64,000 bases of DNA, taken from positions 248,001-312,000 of the forward strand of contig NZ_NSBU01000004.1 of NCBI RefSeq assembly GCF_002285415.1, given 5' to 3'. Below the pieces are notes generated by a model. That model was not told where the DNA came from. It saw only the letters and a program-made list of their open reading frames with translations, and did no database searches. Shown in pieces: positions 1 to 8,431 of this stretch. Each line of letters begins with the position of its first letter. The first letter of the stretch is position 1. Made by a program: the position numbers and the translations under genes. Source of the stretch: Actibacterium pelagium. GTDB lineage: Bacteria; Pseudomonadota; Alphaproteobacteria; Rhodobacterales; Rhodobacteraceae.

Positions 1-863
1 CCAAGGCGATTTGGCGCAAGATTCTGGACGGCCCCCTGCAGGGTCGACCGATCCGGCGAATTCTTGTGACGCATCACCATCCTGACCATGTCGGGCTTGC
101 GGGTTGGTTTCAGACCGCCCATGGCGCTGAACTTGTGACCACCCGTACGGCGTGGTTGTTCTCGCGGATGTTGCTGCTGGATGAGCAAGACCGCCCGACC
201 GAAGAACAACTGACCTTTTGGCGTCGGGCCGGGATGGACCCCGATATCCTGAACCAACGGGCCAATGAGCGGCCTTTCAACTATGCCGACTGCGTAGACC
301 CCATGCCGCTTGGGTTTCGTCGCGTGCAAGAAGGCCAGACCATCCGCGCCGGTCAGCGCAACTGGACTGTACGGCTTGGCAATGGCCATGCCCCCGACCA
401 CGTCACGCTTTGGTCGCAGGACGACAATCTTGTGATCGCCGGTGACCAGTTGCTGCCCTCTATTTCCTCGAACCTTGGCGTCTATGCGACAGAGCCAGAG
501 GCCGACCCGGTCGCCCAGTGGCTGGACAGCTGTGAAAGCTTCAAACCCCATGTGCGGGAGGACCAGCTGGTTCTGCCCGGCCACAAGCTGCCCTATACTG
601 GTCTGCCCACCCGCCTGCGCCAGTTGATCGAGAATCACCACGGTGCGCTGGATCGACTTCGCCAACATCTGCGTGAACCCGGCACCGCGGGTGATTGCTT
701 TCTGCCGCTCTTCAAGCGCAAGATAAGCGCAGGAGAATACGGTCTTGCCCTTGTCGAAGCAGTGGCCCACGTAAATCACCTGCATCAGGCAGGTGAACTG
801 ACGCGGACCCTGCGCGAAGACGGCGCTTGGCTCTGGCAGTTGAAGGAGCCACAAGATGGATAA
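1..863 (+). CDS. MBL-fold metallo-hydrolase, 5' end outside the window
   Basis: The frame is open from the left edge (codon phase from base 3), so the gene starts upstream; the GTG at 66 is internal. Seen: the metallo-beta-lactamase signature HHHPDH (HxHxDH) near base 70, a second metal His in NGHAPDH, the bridging Asp in IAGDQLL and a final His in LPGHKLPY, in the order expected for a binuclear metal hydrolase. The C-terminal ~90 residues are helical, as in members that carry a small winged-helix tail. The substrate cannot be told; hydroxyacylglutathione-hydrolase-like thioester or lactone hydrolysis is typical of the superfamily. It overlaps the next gene by 8 bp, so the two are probably cotranscribed. 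Confidence 0.9.
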   Translation, partial: KAIWRKILDGPLQGRPIRRILVTHHHPDHVGLAGWFQTAHGAELVTTRTAWLFSRMLLLDEQDRPTEEQLTFWRRAGMDPDILNQRANERPFNYADCVDPMPLGFRRVQEGQTIRAGQRNWTVRLGNGHAPDHVTLWSQDDNLVIAGDQLLPSISSNLGVYATEPEADPVAQWLDSCESFKPHVREDQLVLPGHKLPYTGLPTRLRQLIENHHGALDRLRQHLREPGTAGDCFLPLFKRKISAGEYGLALVEAVAHVNHLHQAGELTRTLREDGAWLWQLKEPQDG

Positions 864-1335
864 TGAGATCAAGACAAGCGCCGAACTGGCCGAGGACGCG
901 CAACTGCCCCGCGCGCATGTGGTCCATGCTGATCCCAACGCGCCAGCAAGCTCTGAACAAAAGCCTCTTCCGGATTCGGTGAAACGCAAGCCGGTCGAGA
1001 CCAAAAGCCCTGCAGAATGGGCCTATCAAAGGCTGATCCTCTATATCCAGAACTTTGAAGAGCAGCTGGACAGCGACGAAGAAGTCGCCATGGGCTTCAC
1101 CGGCGGCAGTGTTGGCATCATGCGGATCGAGGGGATGGGCTATTTCGATCCCGACATCATCACCTTCTACGGCACGCAGCCAGATGGATCCCGGTCACAG
1201 ATGATCCAGCACGTCAGCCAGCTGAACGTCATGCTTCAGGCCATGCCGAAAGAGAACGGCCGGGAAGAGCCGAACCGCATCGGCTTTCGTCTAGCTGCCG
1301 ATCTGGCCGAAGAGACAGAATCCGAAGACACGTGA
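856..1335 (+). CDS. Conserved hypothetical protein, DUF6173-like
   Basis: This 159-residue soluble protein has no signal peptide or membrane segment. About 55 N-terminal residues are polar and probably disordered. They are followed by a compact domain rich in Gly and aromatic residues (EWAYQRL, GFTGGSVGIMRIEGMGYFDPDIITFYG). The composition resembles the short DUF6173 proteins of Rhodobacteraceae, judged from memory only. The ATG lies inside the end of the MBL hydrolase gene (ATGGATAA), which points to translational coupling. No function can be assigned. Confidence 0.75.
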   Translation: MDNEIKTSAELAEDAQLPRAHVVHADPNAPASSEQKPLPDSVKRKPVETKSPAEWAYQRLILYIQNFEEQLDSDEEVAMGFTGGSVGIMRIEGMGYFDPDIITFYGTQPDGSRSQMIQHVSQLNVMLQAMPKENGREEPNRIGFRLAADLAEETESEDT

Positions 1336-1406
1336 CCATCTGACACGTGACACCGCCTGCGAAATCAGGTAACGGGTTTCAAACTGTGGAAACAAGGACA
1401 GGTAAC

Positions 1407-1541
1407 ATGGGCGATTTCAAACCCGGCTCGATGAACATCGAAGAACAAGAGAAGACCTTCGCGGGCTTCGTCAAATTCACCATCTGGGCCACGGTCATCA
1501 TCCTGCTGGTTCTGGTCTTCATGGCCATGGTAAACAGCTAA
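1407..1541 (+). CDS. aa3-type cytochrome c oxidase subunit IV
   Basis: This 44-residue protein has a short polar N-terminus (MGDFKPGSMNIEEQEKTF) and one C-terminal membrane helix (FVKFTIWATVIILLVLVFMA). That is the pattern of the tiny alphaproteobacterial CoxIV subunit (PF07835), which packs against subunits I and III of the aa3 oxidase in the inner membrane. I chose the ATG at 1407 over the in-frame ATG at 1347: the usual family length is 40-70 residues and the conserved part begins here, after an AGGACAGG stretch. The other cox genes are not in this window. A strong intrinsic terminator follows 7 bp after the stop. Confidence 0.88.
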   Translation: MGDFKPGSMNIEEQEKTFAGFVKFTIWATVIILLVLVFMAMVNS

Positions 1542-1548
1542 GCAATCA

Positions 1549-1571
1549 GGCGGCCCGATGGCCGCCTTTTT
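1549..1571 (+). terminator. Rho-independent terminator after CoxIV
   Basis: A perfect 7-bp stem GGCGGCC / GGCCGCC with loop CGAT is followed by five T. It ends the MBL-DUF6173-CoxIV run. It also overlaps an upstream ATG at 1558 of the next frame, which argues that the lipoprotein starts later, at 1588. Confidence 0.9.
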
Positions 1572-1587
1572 CTTTTTCAGACATCTA

Positions 1588-2193
1588 ATGTTGCGTCGGG
1601 TTCTTTTGGCAGTTTGCGCGTCGGCCGCTTTGGCCGCCTGCAGCACGGCCGAACCCAGATGGGCCCCCGACCAAGACGTGGCCCGCGCCGCATATGTCCA
1701 CGACGGACCAAGCTCTATCACCTTGGTCACCATTTATTCCAACAGATCAGATCAGGGTGCCCACAGTGCGCTTTTGATCAACGCCAGCGAGCGGGTGGTC
1801 TTTGACCCGGCGGGCACTTGGCACCACCGCGCCGCCCCCGAACGCAATGATGTGCATCACGGCATCACCGATCAGGTCTGGTCCTATTACATTGACTATC
1901 ACGCGCGTGAGACTTTTCGTGCTGAACTGCAGACGATCAAAGTCTCGCGCTATGTGGCCGAGCAGGCTTTGCTTCTGGTACAGAACTACGGCGCGGTCCC
2001 CAAGGCCCATTGCGCCAATGCGACCAGCAAGGTGTTAAGAGAGCTGCCCGGGTTTTCCTCGCTGCCTCAGACGTTCTATCCGGGCAAACTGGAAGAAGGT
2101 TTCGCCAAACTGCCCGGGGTCAGCACCCGGGTGATCTATGACGATGACAGCGATGATAACCAGTCGGTGCTGGAAGCGCAGAACCAGCTATAG
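1588..2193 (+). CDS. Lipoprotein, possible permuted papain-like (NlpC/P60 superfamily) fold
   Basis: Seen: a lipoprotein signal peptide (MLRRVLLAVCASAALAAC) with lipobox LAAC, so a membrane-anchored periplasmic protein of 201 residues. The start at 1588 follows the terminator and gives the proper signal peptide. A His in a predicted strand (GAHSALLI) comes before a Cys at a helix start (AHCANATSKVLREL). This His-then-Cys order matches circularly permuted papain-like families such as YaeF/YiiX and LRAT-type proteins. That fold is my inference; no catalytic activity is shown. It stands alone, with convergent azlD 9 bp beyond its stop. Confidence 0.7.
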   Translation: MLRRVLLAVCASAALAACSTAEPRWAPDQDVARAAYVHDGPSSITLVTIYSNRSDQGAHSALLINASERVVFDPAGTWHHRAAPERNDVHHGITDQVWSYYIDYHARETFRAELQTIKVSRYVAEQALLLVQNYGAVPKAHCANATSKVLRELPGFSSLPQTFYPGKLEEGFAKLPGVSTRVIYDDDSDDNQSVLEAQNQL

Positions 2194-2202
2194 GCGAACC
2201 TG

Positions 2203-2532
2203 TCAGCCCAGCAAATACAGCGCCGAGTAAAGCGTTGCCGCACCACTGCAAATCGCGATGACAGCGTTATGGGTCAGCACACCGATCAGCAGGGTAACGC
2301 CCGCCGCCAATAGGCGCGCAGGGTCCGGTTGGCCGTCGGTTGCGGCGGGCCACAGAACAAGCGGGGCGATCAACCCCGGCAGAACAGCCACGGGCGTATA
2401 CCGCAAGTGCCGCAGGACCCAGTCTGGCAATTCCCGCTTGCCCAGTATCCCTAGAAACGAGAAGCGTAACAGGAAAGTACCCAGCCCAAGGGCCGCGATT
2501 GCCATCCAGATTTCCGTGCTGCTTTGGCTCAT
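2203..2532 (-). CDS. azlD: AzlD family small subunit of branched-chain amino acid exporter
   Basis: This 109-residue protein has about four hydrophobic segments. LRFSFLGIL, ELPDWVLRHLRYTPVAVLPGLIAPL and the C-terminal GVLTHNAVIAICSGAATLYSAL stretch are typical of AzlD, the small partner of AzlC in LIV-E type export of branched-chain amino acids or their analogues. The true ATG at 2532 overlaps the azlC stop as ATGA, so translation is coupled. A longer in-frame extension upstream lies inside azlC and is not real. Confidence 0.9.
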   Translation of the reverse strand: MSQSSTEIWMAIAALGLGTFLLRFSFLGILGKRELPDWVLRHLRYTPVAVLPGLIAPLVLWPAATDGQPDPARLLAAGVTLLIGVLTHNAVIAICSGAATLYSALYLLG

Positions 2533-3242
2533 GACGCTGCCCTTCCTTGCAAAGCAAGCTCTACCCGGGCTCCGACGATCATCGCCGCAAAGGCAGCGAT
2601 CAACAGACCGATGTTGAACGGCAAAGACGCCAAGGCCAGCGCCACGATGACAGAGGTCACCGCCGCCGCCACGTGGGCCAGCGTCTTCAGAGCAGGTGCA
2701 ACTAAGGCGAGGAAGGTAATCGGCAGGGCGAAATCCAGCGCATATTCGGGCGGAATCGTCTGCCCCAGAACCGCGCCAAAAAGTGTCGCCGCGTACCAAG
2801 CCGGGGCAACCAAAACCATGGTACCGAAGTAATAGCGATACCGCTGGTTGATCGTCAGTTCAGGCTCGGCCTCGTATTTCGGAACGGTTAAGGCGAACAC
2901 CTGATCGACCATCAGGTACCCGGCAAGCGCCCGCTTCCAAAGCGGCGCGTTCCCCAGATAAGGGGCCAGAGAGGCCGAATACATTGCCATGCGCACATTT
3001 ACAGCCAACCCGGTCAGGATCGCGATGATCGTTGGCGCATCATCCACCAACAACTGAACGGTGGCGAACTGGGCCGCGCCTGCGATGACGAGTGCGGTAA
3101 AGCCCATCACCTGGGCAAGGTTCAGACCCGCCTCTGTCCCAACAACACCGAACAGCATCCCAAAGGGCACGAGGACCAAAAGGAACGGAGACCCGTCGAT
3201 CATCCCTGACCAGAACTGATTACGCTTGCCTTGCTTTGACAT
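2529..3242 (-). CDS. azlC: AzlC family branched-chain amino acid export permease
   Basis: This is a polytopic inner-membrane protein of 237 residues. The family features are FWSGMIDGSPFLLVLVPFGMLFGV near the N-terminus, then GFTALVIAGAAQFATVQLL and NVRMAMYSASLAPYL. With AzlD it is expected to export valine, leucine, isoleucine or toxic analogues. I prefer the ATG at 3242, preceded by GGTAGG, to the TTG at 3254 inside the upstream gene. It lies 4 bp after the stop of the membrane protein gene and overlaps azlD by 4 bp, so the three probably form one transcript starting at greA or just after it. Confidence 0.92.
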   Translation of the reverse strand: MSKQGKRNQFWSGMIDGSPFLLVLVPFGMLFGVVGTEAGLNLAQVMGFTALVIAGAAQFATVQLLVDDAPTIIAILTGLAVNVRMAMYSASLAPYLGNAPLWKRALAGYLMVDQVFALTVPKYEAEPELTINQRYRYYFGTMVLVAPAWYAATLFGAVLGQTIPPEYALDFALPITFLALVAPALKTLAHVAAAVTSVIVALALASLPFNIGLLIAAFAAMIVGARVELALQGRAAS

Positions 3243-3246
3243 GTGC

Positions 3247-4266
3247 CTACCCAAAGGTGCCGCTGACCCGGCTGAGCAGCATGAAAGCGCGTGCCGTGCG
3301 GGTATCCGACAGGCGCACCAACTCTTCGTCGCTGGCCTGCGGTGCGAGTTCGGTCAAAACCCGATCGAACCTGTTTAGAAAGTGATGCGCAGTGTCACGG
3401 AACACCGTGTCCTGCCGCATTCGGGCAGAGGTCAGTGACAGGCTGGAACGATCCCGAATGGCGCCAAGCCCGGCGATTGCAGCCCCACGCTCCCCTTCTG
3501 CAAAGCGGCGCCAAAGCTCGGGCCGGGTTCGGTCGGGGCGCAGGTCATCCATATAGATGCCCTCTTCGCTGAGCATGGTCAGCAGATCCTGTGCCGCCCG
3601 CATCAGCCCAGAGGTGCGATGATCTTCATAGGCGGCACGCATGGCGCTGAAACCCGCCTTGTCAGAGCCGTCTTCGGGGAAGTTCAACGCCCGGATAATA
3701 TCGGGGATCCCAAGCACCACTGGTTCGGGCTCGACTGGTGCGTCCAGCGCAAGTTCCGGCTGTGGCTCTTGCGGTTCTTGTGCCGGTGCCGGGGTGGCTG
3801 CGACCGCATCTGGGTGCGGCATGGACGCGATCGAACGCTGCGCATTGGTGGCCAGTGCCTCGATCTCGGCCAGACGCTTTTCCACGGCAGGGGGCAGGCC
3901 CGCGCTGGTGTGTTCTTGCTGTTGCTCGATATAAACGTGCCGGATCGCGTCGATGGCTTCGTGAATGCGGTCAGATTCCTCGCGCACACGCTGCGCACTA
4001 TTGGCAGCCGAAGCCGCAAGCCAGAACATGCCGATGGGCATGGCAACACCAACGGTTGTCAGGAAATAGGTCAGGGGCGTCGCTTCGCCCTCGAACCCGA
4101 CCATCAGGAAAAACAGCAGGCAGACCCCTGCCCAGAACACGCTGAGCACCAGGGCGATCAGGTCTGCTGCGGAAAACATGCGACGGTCAGGATGGTCTCC
4201 GAAGATCCCCATGCGGAACGGGGCGTCCTTGGTGTCATCGACCGTCGTGTCAGCCTCGTCAGACAT
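3247..4266 (-). CDS. Conserved hypothetical membrane protein with coiled-coil region
   Basis: This 339-residue protein has an acidic N-terminus (~30 residues), then two transmembrane helices (about 33-60 and 65-88). A charged helical, probably coiled-coil stretch follows (about 90-145), then a Pro/Glu-rich linker (about 155-190) and a helical C-terminal domain with no recognised signature. The topology suggests an inner-membrane protein with a large cytoplasmic domain. I do not recognise the family by name. The gene overlaps greA by 8 bp and ends 4 bp before azlC, so it sits inside a greA-azlCD gene string. Confidence 0.85.
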   Translation of the reverse strand: MSDEADTTVDDTKDAPFRMGIFGDHPDRRMFSAADLIALVLSVFWAGVCLLFFLMVGFEGEATPLTYFLTTVGVAMPIGMFWLAASAANSAQRVREESDRIHEAIDAIRHVYIEQQQEHTSAGLPPAVEKRLAEIEALATNAQRSIASMPHPDAVAATPAPAQEPQEPQPELALDAPVEPEPVVLGIPDIIRALNFPEDGSDKAGFSAMRAAYEDHRTSGLMRAAQDLLTMLSEEGIYMDDLRPDRTRPELWRRFAEGERGAAIAGLGAIRDRSSLSLTSARMRQDTVFRDTAHHFLNRFDRVLTELAPQASDEELVRLSDTRTARAFMLLSRVSGTFG

Positions 4267-4729
4267 ATTCGATGTTCAGAACCTCGTAGTCTTTCACACC
4301 GCCGGGGGTGCGGACCTCTACACTGTCGCCTTCGTCCTTGCCGATCAGGGCACGGGCAAGCGGAGATTTGATGTTCAGCAGACCGCGTTCGATGTCGGCC
4401 TCGGCCTCACCCACGATCTGATAGGTCTTCTCTTCGTCGGTCTCTTCATCGACGATGGTCACCGTCGCGCCAAACTTGATCGAACCAGACAGAGATTTCG
4501 GGTCGATGACATCCGCCAAAGAGATCATCCCCTCCAGCTCTTTGATGCGGCCTTCGATGAAGCTCTGTTTTTCGCGCGCCGAATGATATTCGGCGTTTTC
4601 CGACAGGTCACCATGCTCGCGCGCATCGGCGATCGCCTTGATGATGGCGGGACGCTCTTCGGTTTTGAGCTGCTTCAATTCTGCATCAAGCGCGGTATGG
4701 CCCGCGCGGGTCATCGGTATCTTTTCCAT
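4259..4729 (-). CDS. greA: Transcription elongation factor GreA
   Basis: This 156-residue protein has the normal length for the family. Seen: the N-terminal coiled coil with the conserved acidic tip (DAREHGDLSENAEYHSAREKQ), which enters the RNA polymerase secondary channel and stimulates transcript cleavage. The C-terminal FKBP-like domain follows (GATVTIVDEETDEEKTYQIVGEAEAD; SPLARALIGKDEGDSVEVRTP). I chose the ATG at 4729 (MEKIPMTRAGHTAL); longer upstream frames run into the divergent promoter region. It is divergent from the ETF-QO gene across 235 bp. Confidence 0.98.
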   Translation of the reverse strand: MEKIPMTRAGHTALDAELKQLKTEERPAIIKAIADAREHGDLSENAEYHSAREKQSFIEGRIKELEGMISLADVIDPKSLSGSIKFGATVTIVDEETDEEKTYQIVGEAEADIERGLLNIKSPLARALIGKDEGDSVEVRTPGGVKDYEVLNIEYV

Positions 4730-4964
4730 CGTACTCTTCGGACGTCTTGTGGCGAATTTGAAATCTGTCGCCGTCATTCTCTTTGTCGCACCAACCAACC
4801 TGACTGGCCAAAGGAATGCAAGGGGGTGGGGTAGATTATTACCCGTTATCGCTAAACCAGCTGAATTCCCATGCTGTGATGCAGCGTCACAATTGACCAC
4901 GCGGGGGTGCGTAGGATAACGCTCGTTCGACACAAAGATTAACGTAAGGGAAGAGGCGCGCAAA

Positions 4965-6611
4965 ATGACGGTCGAACGCGAGTCGATGGAATACGATGTT
5001 GTGATCGTGGGGGCGGGTCCGGCGGGCCTGTCTGCGGCGATCCGCCTGAAACAGCTGAACGAAGACCTAAGCGTCGTAGTGCTGGAAAAGGGCTCTGAAG
5101 TTGGCGCCCACATCCTGTCCGGCGCAGTTCTGGACCCTTGCGCCCTGAACAAGCTGATCCCCGACTGGAAAGCCAAAGGCGCGCCGATCACCGTTCCGGT
5201 GAAAAAGGACAACTTCTATGTCCTTGGCAAGGGCGGTGCGATGCGCATCCCGAACTTCCCCATGCCGCCCCTGATGAACAATCACGGCAACTACATCGTC
5301 TCGATGGGTAATGTCTGCCGCTGGATGGCCGAACAGGCCGAAGAACTGGGCGTCGAGATTTTCCCGGGCATGTCCTGCTCGGAACTGGTTTATGGTGAGA
5401 ACGGTGAGGTCAAAGGTGTGGTTGCCGGTGAGTTCGGCAAAAACCCCGATGGCACCCCCGGCGATGGCTACGAGCCGGGCATGATCCTTTACGGCAAATA
5501 CGTGCTTCTGGGCGAAGGCGTCCGCGGCTCTCTGTCGAAAGAGGTCATGGCGAAATACGATCTGGGCGCGAACAGCGATCCCCAGAAATTCGGCATCGGC
5601 ATGAAAGAGATCTGGGAGATCGACCCGGAGAAGCACAAGGAAGGCACCGTGACCCACACGATGGGCTGGCCCTTGGGCTCGAACGCCGGTGGCGGGTCGT
5701 TCATCTATCACCTGGACAACAACCAAGTGTACGTGGGCTTCGTTGTTCACCTGAACTATGAAAACCCCTACCTGTTCCCATACATGGAATTCCAACGCTT
5801 CAAGCACCACCCGATGGTTGCCGAGCTGCTGAAAGGTGGCAAGCGTGTCGCCTATGGCGCCCGTGCGATTTCCGAAGGTGGCTGGCAGTCGATCCCGCAG
5901 GTCGAATTCCCTGGTGGCGCGCTGTTGGGCTGTTCCGCCGGTCTGGTGAACGTGCCGCGGATCAAGGGTAACCACAACGCAATGTATTCCGGCATGCACG
6001 CGGCCGAGGCCGTTGTGAAAGCCCTTGGCGAAGGCCGTGAAAGCGACCTTCTGGGAACCTATGACAAGGCCTTGAAATCGGGTCCGGTCGCCAAGGACCT
6101 GAAGAAGGTGCGCAACGTAAAGCCGCTGTGGTCGAAATACGGCATGCTGACCTCGCTGGTTGGCGGCGGCTTCGACATGTGGGTGGCCAGCATCTTTGGC
6201 AAGAACCCCTTGGGCACCTTGAGCCACGGCAAGACGGACGCCGCGGCAACCAAGGGCGCGATGCGCTTCAAGCCGATCGACTATCCCAAGCCCGACGGCA
6301 CCCTGTCCTTCGACCGTCTGACCAACGTGTCCTACTCGTTCACCAACCACGAGGAAGAGCAGCCCTGCCACCTGCAGCTGAAAGACCCCGAGATTCCAAT
6401 CTCGGTCAACCTGTCGAAATTCGCCGAGCCCGCGCAGCGCTATTGCCCGGCCGGTGTGTACGAGGTGATCGAGGGTGACTTTGGACCCAAGTTCCAGATC
6501 AACTTCCAGAACTGCGTCCACTGTAAAACCTGCGACATCAAGGATCCCAGCCAGAATATCAACTGGGTCACCCCACAGGGCGGTGACGGGCCAAACTATC
6601 CCAACATGTAA
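4965..6611 (+). CDS. Electron transfer flavoprotein-ubiquinone oxidoreductase
   Basis: This 548-residue enzyme passes electrons from reduced ETF (fatty acid, amino acid and dimethylglycine/sarcosine oxidation) to ubiquinone at the inner membrane. Seen: an N-terminal FAD dinucleotide fold (VIVGAGPAGLSAA, about 13-25) and the AHILSGAV segment of the family. Four C-terminal cysteines (about C494, C517, C520, C523) ligate a 4Fe-4S cluster, in a tail reading FQNCVHCKTCDIKDP. The length is normal. It is a single gene with its own promoter region, and a hairpin follows the stop. Confidence 0.97.
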   Translation: MTVERESMEYDVVIVGAGPAGLSAAIRLKQLNEDLSVVVLEKGSEVGAHILSGAVLDPCALNKLIPDWKAKGAPITVPVKKDNFYVLGKGGAMRIPNFPMPPLMNNHGNYIVSMGNVCRWMAEQAEELGVEIFPGMSCSELVYGENGEVKGVVAGEFGKNPDGTPGDGYEPGMILYGKYVLLGEGVRGSLSKEVMAKYDLGANSDPQKFGIGMKEIWEIDPEKHKEGTVTHTMGWPLGSNAGGGSFIYHLDNNQVYVGFVVHLNYENPYLFPYMEFQRFKHHPMVAELLKGGKRVAYGARAISEGGWQSIPQVEFPGGALLGCSAGLVNVPRIKGNHNAMYSGMHAAEAVVKALGEGRESDLLGTYDKALKSGPVAKDLKKVRNVKPLWSKYGMLTSLVGGGFDMWVASIFGKNPLGTLSHGKTDAAATKGAMRFKPIDYPKPDGTLSFDRLTNVSYSFTNHEEEQPCHLQLKDPEIPISVNLSKFAEPAQRYCPAGVYEVIEGDFGPKFQINFQNCVHCKTCDIKDPSQNINWVTPQGGDGPNYPNM

Positions 6612-6621
6612 CAGTTACGAC

Positions 6622-6651
6622 ATGAGGCCCCCCAAATTGGCGGGGCCTCAT
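6622..6651 (+). terminator. Stem-loop after ETF-QO gene
   Basis: A 12-bp stem with one mismatch (ATGAGGCCCCCC / GCGGGGCCTCAT) encloses a 6-nt loop and starts 10 bp after the stop codon. The T-run behind it is poor, so termination may be weak or the hairpin may protect the 3' end. Confidence 0.6.
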
Positions 6652-6706
6652 TGCCTTCGGGGCGAAGGGTGACTACCTTTCATATGTTAGTCGCCGGAGA
6701 GCCGTT

Positions 6707-8419
6707 TTGCCGACCCAAACCATTCGCCGTATCGCCCTTGCCCTGTGCGCCACCATTGGCGTCGCTTCCCCTGTCTTTGCGCAAAATAGCCTATCAGGGT
6801 CCTATCTGGCCGCGCGCCACGCGGGGTTCTACAGCGATTTCGAAGCTGCCTCGCAGTATTTCACACGCGCACTGGCGCTTGACCCGTCAAACGTTCTGCT
6901 GCTGGAAAACGCGATGCTGGCCTATCTGGGTCTGGGCCGCGTTGAACGGGCGGTACCCATCGCCCGCCGCATCGTCGATCTGGGCGCCGACAGTCAGGCA
7001 TCGCGCATGATCCTTGTCGCGGCCGAGCTAGAGCGCGGCGATTTTGATGTTGTCCTCGCTGATCAGGAAGCTGGGTTGTCTGTCGGGCCACTGGTCGACG
7101 GAATGCTGGGGGCTTGGGCCCTTTTCGGCAATGGTCAGGTCACCGATGCGCTGGACGCGTTCGAAGAGACCGGCGAAGACACCGGCTTTATGATGTTTGC
7201 CGATTATCACCGGGCACTGGCCCTTGCGCTGGTAGGTGATTTCGAAGGCGCGGACGCGATCTTCACAGGCGGTGACCAGCCCCTTTATGGCGACCGCCGC
7301 ATGGTGTTGGCCCATGTCGAAATCTTAAGCCAGCTGGAACGCAACAACGACGCCGTCGCAGTTATTAACGACCTCTTCGGCACTACGCTGGACCCTGCCC
7401 TCACCTCGCTTGTCGAGCGTCTGGAAGCTGGCGAAACGCTGCCGTTCGAGACCATCACCAACCCCAAGGACGGCGCTGCAGAGGTGTTCTATACCACAGC
7501 CTCGGCGCTGAATGGCGAGGCGGCTGAAAGCTATACCCTGATCTATTCACGGCTTGCAGAGTTTCTGCGCCCGGGCCACGTCGACGCGATGCTGATGACG
7601 GCCACCCTTCTGGAAGGGCTGGAACAGCTCGATCTGGCCAGCCAGGCCTATTCCCGCGTTCCAACTGAAAGCCCGCTGTTCTATCAGGCCGAACTAGGAC
7701 GGGCCAGCGCCCTGGAACAGCAGGACAAGATCGACGCCGCGATTGAGGTCCTAAGCCAGCTGGCCAAAACCCACGGCATGATCCCCATCGTTCATGTCAA
7801 TCTTGGTGATCTGTTGCGCCGGCAAGAAACATATGATGCCGCGACCAAGGCCTATGACACGGCGCTTGGCCTTTACGACGAGGTCGATGAGGACCACTGG
7901 TTCATCTATTATGCCCGTGGAGTGACCCATGAACGCGAAGGTCGCTGGCCAATGGCAGAGGCTGATTTTCGCAAGGCGCTAGAGCTGCGCCCGGACCAGC
8001 CGCAGGTTCTGAACTATCTTGGCTACTCGCTGGTCGAAAAGCGCGAAAAGCTGGACGAGGCGCTGGATATGATCAAACGGGCGGTCGCGTCACGCCCGAA
8101 TGACGGCTATATCACTGACAGTCTGGGCTGGGGCCTGTACCGCCTTGGCCGCTATGACGAAGCCGTTGTCCACATGGAGCGCGCGGTCGAGCTGGAACCG
8201 ATCGATCCGATCGTGAATGACCACCTAGGTGACGTCCTTTGGGCCGTTGGCCGCAAGATCGAGGCCGAATTCCAGTGGAAACGCGCCCTGTCCTTCATCG
8301 ACCCCGACGATGTTCCGGTCGAGCTTAGTCCTGACCGCATCCGCCGCAAACTAGAGATTGGCCTCGACAAAGTGCTGGAAGAAGAAGGCGCTGATCCTCT
8401 GACCGTCGCGCAAGACTAA
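6707..8419 (+). CDS. Secreted tetratricopeptide repeat protein
   Basis: This 570-residue protein has a signal peptide ending in SPVFAQ and repeated 34-residue TPR helices across most of its length. The clearest are ADFRKALELRPDQPQVLNYLGYS, EALDMIKRAVASRPNDGYITDSLGWGLYRLGRYDEAV and the HMERAVELEPIDPIVNDHLGDVLW copy. TPR arrays are protein-binding scaffolds; a periplasmic or outer-membrane-associated role is inferred. The start is a TTG at 6707 with GGAGA 6 bp upstream, which gives the full signal peptide; no ATG does. ispE follows after 12 bp, so they are probably cotranscribed. Confidence 0.88.
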   Translation: MPTQTIRRIALALCATIGVASPVFAQNSLSGSYLAARHAGFYSDFEAASQYFTRALALDPSNVLLLENAMLAYLGLGRVERAVPIARRIVDLGADSQASRMILVAAELERGDFDVVLADQEAGLSVGPLVDGMLGAWALFGNGQVTDALDAFEETGEDTGFMMFADYHRALALALVGDFEGADAIFTGGDQPLYGDRRMVLAHVEILSQLERNNDAVAVINDLFGTTLDPALTSLVERLEAGETLPFETITNPKDGAAEVFYTTASALNGEAAESYTLIYSRLAEFLRPGHVDAMLMTATLLEGLEQLDLASQAYSRVPTESPLFYQAELGRASALEQQDKIDAAIEVLSQLAKTHGMIPIVHVNLGDLLRRQETYDAATKAYDTALGLYDEVDEDHWFIYYARGVTHEREGRWPMAEADFRKALELRPDQPQVLNYLGYSLVEKREKLDEALDMIKRAVASRPNDGYITDSLGWGLYRLGRYDEAVVHMERAVELEPIDPIVNDHLGDVLWAVGRKIEAEFQWKRALSFIDPDDVPVELSPDRIRRKLEIGLDKVLEEEGADPLTVAQD

Positions 8420-8431
8420 GACAAAGACCCC

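Noticed and set aside
5067-6521. 484-codon open frame on the minus strand inside the ETF-QO gene
   Set aside because: It is antisense to a clear ETF-QO gene, has a composition typical of the shadow frame of a GC-rich gene and no family features.
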